DNA from: Adiantum capillus-veneris
Taxonomy: Eukaryota > Streptophyta > Polypodiopsida > Polypodiales > Pteridaceae
Assembly: GCA_014529385.2 (NCBI GenBank)
Contig: CM043946.1
Span: forward strand, 36,769,558 to 36,833,557
Direction: 5' to 3'
DNA: 64,000 nt
The translations under genes were made by a program, and so were the position numbers. The notes beneath the pieces are model-generated. The model did no database searches, was not told the origin of the DNA, and saw only the letters and a list, made by a program, of their open reading frames with translations. Shown here piece by piece: positions 59,071-64,000 of this stretch. Position 1 is the first letter of the stretch. Every line of letters begins with the position of its first letter.

Positions 59071-60039
59071 ACTTCTCATTGAGGGGGGATAGCATGTATC
59101 TACGACCTGGCTACTTCACAAAGCATTTTTGTTCATCAATCTCAATGTGTTACAACGAGAAGTCTACCCTTTGTTGAGAGAGAAGGAGAGAGCAAAGAAA
59201 TAGAACCCCAAAGTGTGTAGAATACACACATGAGATGATGTATATATAGAGGGGACCTGGGTGCCATATATAGAGAAGCCATATATTGAGTAGCTTCACA
59301 TATAAGCTCAACACCCCTACTCAAATAAGGGTCCCTAAATGTGGATGAAAAAACCCTTGGGGGATCAAGGGAAAAACCCACAGCTCTATATACACCCACC
59401 GTTATATTATAAAAATCATTGAATATACAAATGTTCATGAGGAGCTACATCACTCCTTTTACAATGAATATTTTGAGAAGCTACATCACTCCTTTTACAA
59501 TGAATGTTTTATGAGGAGTTACATTACTCCTATCCTATCAAATACAATAATGAATACAAAGGTTCAATAAAGAGGTGTAAAGGCTATCGATTAGCTCGTA
59601 ATCAGAAGTGTCTCCATGAATCTGATATGTAGCTTGTCATCACTATCGCATCACCAAACATATCTTCATGCTGTCATCAATATGGCATCACCAAACATGT
59701 CTTCATAAATCTTTTATTGTCACCAAGTTTGTCTTCATGAAATCAATTCTTTGATCAATCCTACATAGATCATAGACTCAAAAAAACATAGTCATGAAAA
59801 TTATTAGCATCCTTAGTGAAATAATTACGTTCACAATGCCAAAAGAGATGGTCCACAATGCCACTCTTTTGACGACATATATACACACGACAACATATGT
59901 GGACATAAAGTATGAACATAAAAAGTAAAAGATGCATGATACATGATGCAAATGACGTGTGTATATACTACATAAAACGACATTTATCAACGTAGTGATA
60001 TCAATGAGTATCATCAAAGTATTAACAAAATATCATCAT

Positions 60040-60480
60040 TGTATCAAATGAATAAATCATCATGGTACCAACGAAAAGCATCATCATTGTATCAACGAAA
60101 CAACATCATGGTATCACCGAGAATAACCATGGTATCAACGAAACAACATCATGATATCACCGAGAATAACCATGGTATCAACAAAAAAACATCATGGTAT
60201 CACCGGGAATAACCATGGTATCAACGAAACAACATCATGGTATCACCGAGAATAACCATGGTATCAACGAAACATCATCATGGTATCAACGAAAATCACC
60301 ATGGAATCAACGAAATATCATCATGGCATCACCAAGAATAACCATGGTATCAACGAAATATCATCATGGCATCACCGAGAATAACCATGGTATCAATGAA
60401 ATATCATCATGGCATCAATGAAAATCACCATGACCAATGTACTAACAAAACATCATCATGGTACCATCAAAATCACTATG
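60040..60480. repeat. 43-bp minisatellite inside the small LTR element
   Basis: The unit has AATAACCATGGTATCAACGA followed by (A)ACA(A)CATCATGGTATCACCGAG. Occurrences at 60123, 60163, 60208 and 60251 give a period of about 43 bp. Degenerate units continue to about 60480. Confidence 0.9.
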
Positions 60481-60780
60481 GTATCAACGAGAAATTATCA
60501 ATAAAACGATGTAAATTATATATCTAGAATAATAATTATACGAGAATCAATGAACGAGTATATCATATAACAAAAGATCATGTACCAACAGTAGCTCCAT
60601 AGAATTTGGACGATCATCAACGGCTCGACTGAATCGGAATGATATGTAACTGGCTTCTGTAGCAAAGTTATGTCAGTAACAAATATATGATTGATGAAGA
60701 AAAATTATATATAATTGAGAAGTTTTCAATTATGAGCAAAATCAAAATCAAAAAGTAGAATTTTGTTTTTCAAATATATT

Positions 60781-61420
60781 CGCAGTCCAAGAACAATAAC
60801 CCAAAATCGGTGCAAAATTTAGAGAAACTTTCTTCTACAAAGTTGTAAACCATATCGATTTCGATGGCTCTAAAGAATAGTTTCTGCAAAATCATTTTCA
60901 ATTAGGAGAAAAGTTAAAAAACAAAGATCGAAAGTTTCTTTTCAAACATGTACGCAGTCCACTAACGATAACTCATAAATCGATGGAGAATTTGAAAAAA
61001 CTTTCTTCTGCAAAGTTATAGACCACATCGATTCCGATGTTCTGTGTGAACTGTTTCTGCAAAATCGTTTTGAATCAGTAGAAAAATCAAAAACAAAAAG
61101 CCAAGTTGCTTTTCAGACATGTACGCAGTCCGCGAGAACAATAACTCAAAATCTGTGCAGAATTTGAAAAAACTTCCTTCTGCAAAAGTTGTAGACCACA
61201 TCAATACCGGTGTTTCACGTGGGTAGTTTCTACAAAATCGTTTTCAATTAGCAGAAAAATCAAAAACAAAAAGCGAAAGTTTCTTTTCAGGTATGTACGC
61301 AGTCCGCGAACTATAACTCAAAATCGGTGTAGAATTTGAAAAAAGTTCCTTCTGCAAAGTTGTAGACCACATCGATTCCGTTGTTAATCAGGTGAAAAAT
61401 CGAAAACAAAAATGTACTGC
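60781..61420. repeat. 172-bp tandem repeat inside the small LTR element
   Basis: Units starting CGCAGTCC at 60781, 60953, 61124 and 61298 give spacings of 172, 171 and 174 bp, about 3.7 copies, diverged by tens of percent. The last is cut by the PBS/LTR. Confidence 0.9.
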
Positions 61421-61585
61421 TCTGATACCATGTTAAGAGAGAAGGAGAGAGCACAGAAATAGAACCCCAAAGTGTGTAGAATACACACATGAGATGATGT
61501 ATATATAGAGGGGACATGGGTGCCATATATAGAGAAGCCATATATTGAGTAGCTTCACATATATGCTCAACACCCTTAAGGGGGA

Positions 61586-61932
61586 TGTAAAAGTAACTTA
61601 TTACTTTATTAAGTGTGGACTTCTTTCCACCTACCTCTATTCCCAAAGTCCTTACACCTAATTCCCACATGGACCCCTTCCACCTATGTAAGTCTCAACA
61701 TGTGTCTATCCCCACCAACCAATAATTCACATGTGATGGATAATCCTCACTCCCTCAACTTGTATATAAATCCCATTAGCTGCCCTCATTTGTAACAAGG
61801 TGTTCTTTCTCCATTCAAGTGCAATCTATTGTCATTGCTCTATTTCTATCTTGCACTCTCTTGTGTCTTGACATTAGCATATTAATTAACAGTGATATTA
61901 ATCACATTTGACTTAATCTCTAAGTTCTCACA
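61586..61932 (+). repeat. 3' LTR of the copia element
   Basis: 347 bp, collinear with 40003-40349, preceded by the polypurine tract AAGGGGGA (61578-61585) and followed by ATTCC. Taken alone it would look like a solo LTR; the matched flanks and the tract show that it closes the copia element. Confidence 0.92.
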
Positions 61933-61937
61933 ATTCC

Positions 61938-62963
61938 CAGACCTCCTGCACCATGATCCCACCTCTTATAATAACTCTGGCATCATGATGCTCTGACGTT
62001 GAATGCGCTCTTGATGATCACCAAAAGAAGGCCTTTATCTTGGCTTGTAGCATGGAATAGCTCATTCCTCTTGTATGATGATCTACTTGTAATCAATGCT
62101 GAGATCCACTCTATCCTGACCCCTAGCCAGACATTCTGTTTGGCCTTAAAGGGCAGCACCACATGTTTCTCCAGCAAAGTTAGCATCTCCTTCCCCATCG
62201 TCATCGTAGATTGTTGTAATGTCACGCGTTTGGTTTTCCTCATCTCTGACTGCCAACCATCCTTTGATCACCCTCATTGTCCTGGATTTACCATGGAACT
62301 TGGGAAGCCACCATAGATAGTCACCTTAACTCGTCCATAGTGATGGGGATGTGTCCCCCTCTTTCTCCTAATATTAGTGAAGGATATGAGAATTACACAC
62401 AAAACCTCTTCTCATACCCCTGCAATGGCTACATCAATCTCCATGGAGCTCACATCTGTTTAATCAGAGCAATAACAAAAGCAACAATCTTGCCTTTCTC
62501 GTGAACATCTGTGATTATATTCCTCCTTCCATCAATGTCCAAAGCTTTGCACACTCAGCTTTCACCTTCGGCCCCTCGAATGTGATTCCTCTCTTTGACT
62601 ATATACAACGCCACACAAATCAAGTCCTCTCCTTATTACAAGCACTTGAATACAGATACAACTGCCTGAAAGTCTTCTGTACAAGAGTGCAACAAAAGCA
62701 TCAAAGATTCAAGCTGTAATTGTTATCAATACACAATATGACACCCTAGCAAAGAGCTTTTTCTTCCCTAGGTAATGAGAAGCGCGGGCTGCAAGCAAGC
62801 TATGTTCTTTGTTACTTCAAACCCTTCTCTTCCCTTCTTGACCTTGCAACCTGGCTTGATTCCATTGCATTGGAATTCATTAGGCAGTCTGAAACAATCT
62901 ACAAATTGTTCATCTATCAATAGATCGAGTAGATATGATAGCCTCAACATCTTTCAATGTTTC
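61938..62963 (+). pseudogene. Unidentified coding-like remnants
   Basis: Several plus-strand frames read like structured protein: 61999-62316 (DDLLVINAEIHSILTPSQTF), 62277-62504 (PPLSPNISEGYENYTQNLFS), 62501-62719 (AHSAFTFGPSNVIPLFDYIQ, then LLQALEYRYNCLKVFC) and 62775-62950 (CKQAMFFVTSNPSLPFLTLQ). They lie in different frames without clear in-phase GT-AG introns, although TTTTTCTTCCCTAG at about 62758-62771 looks like an acceptor. I cannot name the protein. It may be a broken host gene, cut on the right by the next copia element, or another transposon remnant. Confidence 0.35.
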
Positions 62964-63157
62964 TGTCAGAATTGTTCTTGTAGAGGCTACACACAGAGAG
63001 AGATAGAGAAGACTACGCAAAGAGAGAGAGTCGCGTAGATTCAATAATGTCGTTTCATTAGTGATAGGTGTAGCCTTCTTATAAAATATTTGTTTTTGTT
63101 CTTCTAATAAAGTTATATTATAAAGTTAATGTAATTATTAGTAATATTATCACGACA
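62964..63157 (-). repeat. Candidate 3' LTR of the right-hand copia element
   Basis: The inner edge is set by the polypurine tract. The outer edge at TGTCAGAA (62964) is the nearest inverted match to the inner TGTC. A minus-strand TATA-like TTTTATAAG lies near 63079-63087. The other LTR is off the window, so the outer edge is provisional. Confidence 0.65.
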
Positions 63158-63877
63158 TCCCCCCTTAATTAGATTAACTTTGTGAAGCCTGAATAGGCCA
63201 ATTTTTGTGTTGCAAAGATCATGCTTGTCAGCTGGTAGAGGCTTTGTCAGGAAGTCCACCCACATCGTAGTTGTTGGAGTATGTTCAAGCGTCAGCTTCT
63301 TTGCTTCTACAAGTTCCCTAATAAAATGAAACTCCATATCCACATGCTTAGTTCTTTTAGAGTGCTTATGATTACTTGCTAAGTAAATACAAGAAATATT
63401 ATCACAAAAGATTTTAAGAGATGGTCTTGGAATCATTTGTAGTTCCTCTATCAACATTCCTAGCCACATGCCTTCTTTAGTTGCTAGGGATACAACTACA
63501 TGTTCACCTTCAGCATATGATAGAGTAACTGCATTTTGTCTTTTCGAGTTCCAAGAAACTGCACCACCTGCAATCATGAATACAAAACCAGAAGTAGACC
63601 TGCGAGTATCCGCATTTCCCCCCCAATCTGAGTCGGACCATTCTTCAAGAGAGATGGTAGGACTAGAGGATTGATTGCGGTAGTAGCATATGCCATAATC
63701 ATTAGTATGTTGTAAGTAAGAAAGAACTCTTTTAAAACCTTTCCAATGACGTAGTCCTGGATTGTGCATGAATTGTGATAGATAATTGATAGCATAGAAA
63801 ATGTATGGATGTGTGCTTTGAACTAAGTAGCGTGTTTTACCAATGCCAGATGCAAAAGGATATTTTTTCATGTGCAT
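63113..63877 (-). pseudogene. pol: Copia RNase H region, right-hand element
   Basis: This is the C-terminal part of a copia Pol. It contains YAINYLSQFMHNPGLRHW, RVLSYLQHTNDYG, the RNase H Asp in WSDSDWGGNADTRRSTSGF, Glu in SYAEGEHV, Asp in FCDN, then KHVDMEFHFIRELVE and the VDFLTKPLP end signature. The predicted coding passes the polypurine tract into the LTR and stops there. Upstream (63878-64000) the preceding Pol segment (KKFVQEILEHFDM) is in another frame, a one-base shift near 63880. Confidence 0.9.
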
Positions 63878-64000
63878 TTTTCAGTGGCATGAGTAGGACT
63901 ATCTTGTGTAGTGAGTTTACAAGTTATAGGCATGGTTGTGGGAGATGGTGCACATGTGGACATATCAAAATGTTCCAATATCTCTTGAACAAACTTCTTT

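Larger units (their letters stand above)
59172..61572 (-). mobile_element. Small non-coding LTR element (TRIM/LARD type) inserted in the copia 3' end
   Basis: The LTRs are 59172-59314 (143 bp) and 61431-61572 (142 bp), TGTT...AACA ends, with four or five mismatches by eye. A perfect CCCTT duplication flanks them (59167-59171 and 61573-61577). The PBS on the minus strand at 61417-61430 reads TGGTATCAGAGCAG, directly at the LTR edge. GAGTAGGGG next to the left LTR is the likely polypurine tract. No coding capacity is evident. The LTR has a minus-strand TATA-like CTATATATAC. The 2.1-kb interior is largely two tandem arrays. Confidence 0.93.
40003..61932 (+). mobile_element. Ty1/copia retrotransposon carrying nested insertions
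   Basis: The LTRs 40003-40349 and 61586-61932 are both 347 bp, begin TGTAAAAGTAAC and end GTTCTCACA, with about ten mismatches by eye. They are flanked by ATTTC (39998-40002) and ATTCC (61933-61937), a 5-bp duplication with one change. A PBS follows the left LTR and a polypurine tract (AAGGGGGA, 61578-61585) precedes the right one. Coding order is gag, protease, integrase, RT, RNase H, as in copia. Without the CACTA (44869-58973) and the small LTR element (59172-61572), the element would be about 5.4 kb, a normal copia size. Frameshifts and stops show it is inactive. Confidence 0.92.
62964..64000 (-). mobile_element. Ty1/copia element, 3' end (minus strand)
   Basis: On the minus strand, RNase H is followed by a polypurine tract (ATTAAGGGGGGA, complement of 63158-63169) and a candidate 3' LTR, 62964-63157 (194 bp, TGTCGTGA...TTCTGACA). 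The rest of the element lies beyond base 64000. It is a different family from the 40-kb copia; the sequences and LTRs do not match. Confidence 0.85.

Noticed and set aside
60194-60421. 75-codon ORF of MVST/HHGI repeats
   Set aside because: It is a translation of the 43-bp minisatellite, with a period not divisible by three and no support as a protein.
61586-61932. Solo LTR of the copia family
   Set aside because: It is preceded by the copia polypurine tract, and its outer flank (ATTCC) matches the flank of the 5' LTR (ATTTC), so it is the 3' LTR of the nested element.

Overview
This window looks like transposon-dominated nuclear DNA from a land plant with a large, repeat-rich genome. The evidence is plant-type Ty3/gypsy elements (one with a second RNase H as in the Tat lineage), Ty1/copia elements, a CACTA (En/Spm) DNA transposon with GT-AG introns, short non-coding LTR elements, a MITE, and long GA/TG/AT microsatellites. 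I see no rRNA, tRNA, CRISPR or prokaryotic signal and no host gene that I can name. I cannot resolve the lineage; a fern or similar large-genome plant is only a guess.

Layout. At 1-5.2 kb there is the 5' half of a minus-strand Ty3/gypsy element (LTR, PBS, leader ORFs, gag, protease, start of RT), cut by the window edge. At 6.2-6.8 kb there is a tiny LTR element (TRIM). At 8.17-22.28 kb there is a 14-kb plus-strand LTR element, 'element A'. It has gag-like sequence, unusual zinc knuckles and two consecutive aspartic-protease-like domains, but no RT, RNase H or integrase. It carries a TA-flanked MITE inside gag and a 1.25-kb inverted-repeat element with TTAA flanks. From about 23.9 kb to 34 kb lies 'element B', a second RT-less gag-like element that shares a zinc knuckle and a C-terminal motif with element A. 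The stretch 34-40 kb holds decayed repeats.

The best-resolved part is a nest at 40,003-61,932. A Ty1/copia element (347-bp LTRs, 5-bp flank duplication with one mismatch) was split in its RNase H region by a 14,105-bp CACTA transposon (44,869-58,973). The CACTA transposase gene was in turn split by an 8.7-kb, almost intact Tat-like gypsy element (47,984-56,695). Separately, a 2.4-kb non-coding LTR element (59,172-61,572, perfect CCCTT duplication) landed just before the copia polypurine tract. At each junction the host frame or motif resumes on the other side, which fixes the order of insertion.

The window ends with unidentified coding-like remnants (62.0-62.96 kb) and the 3' end of a minus-strand copia element (62,964-64,000). 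Nearly all coding sequence is broken by stops or frameshifts. The gypsy element in the nest is the most intact: gag, protease and pol share one frame, interrupted by two stops. The most unusual material is the RT-less A/B pair with its doubled protease-like domains, and a small ORF conserved between the leaders of the two gypsy elements.
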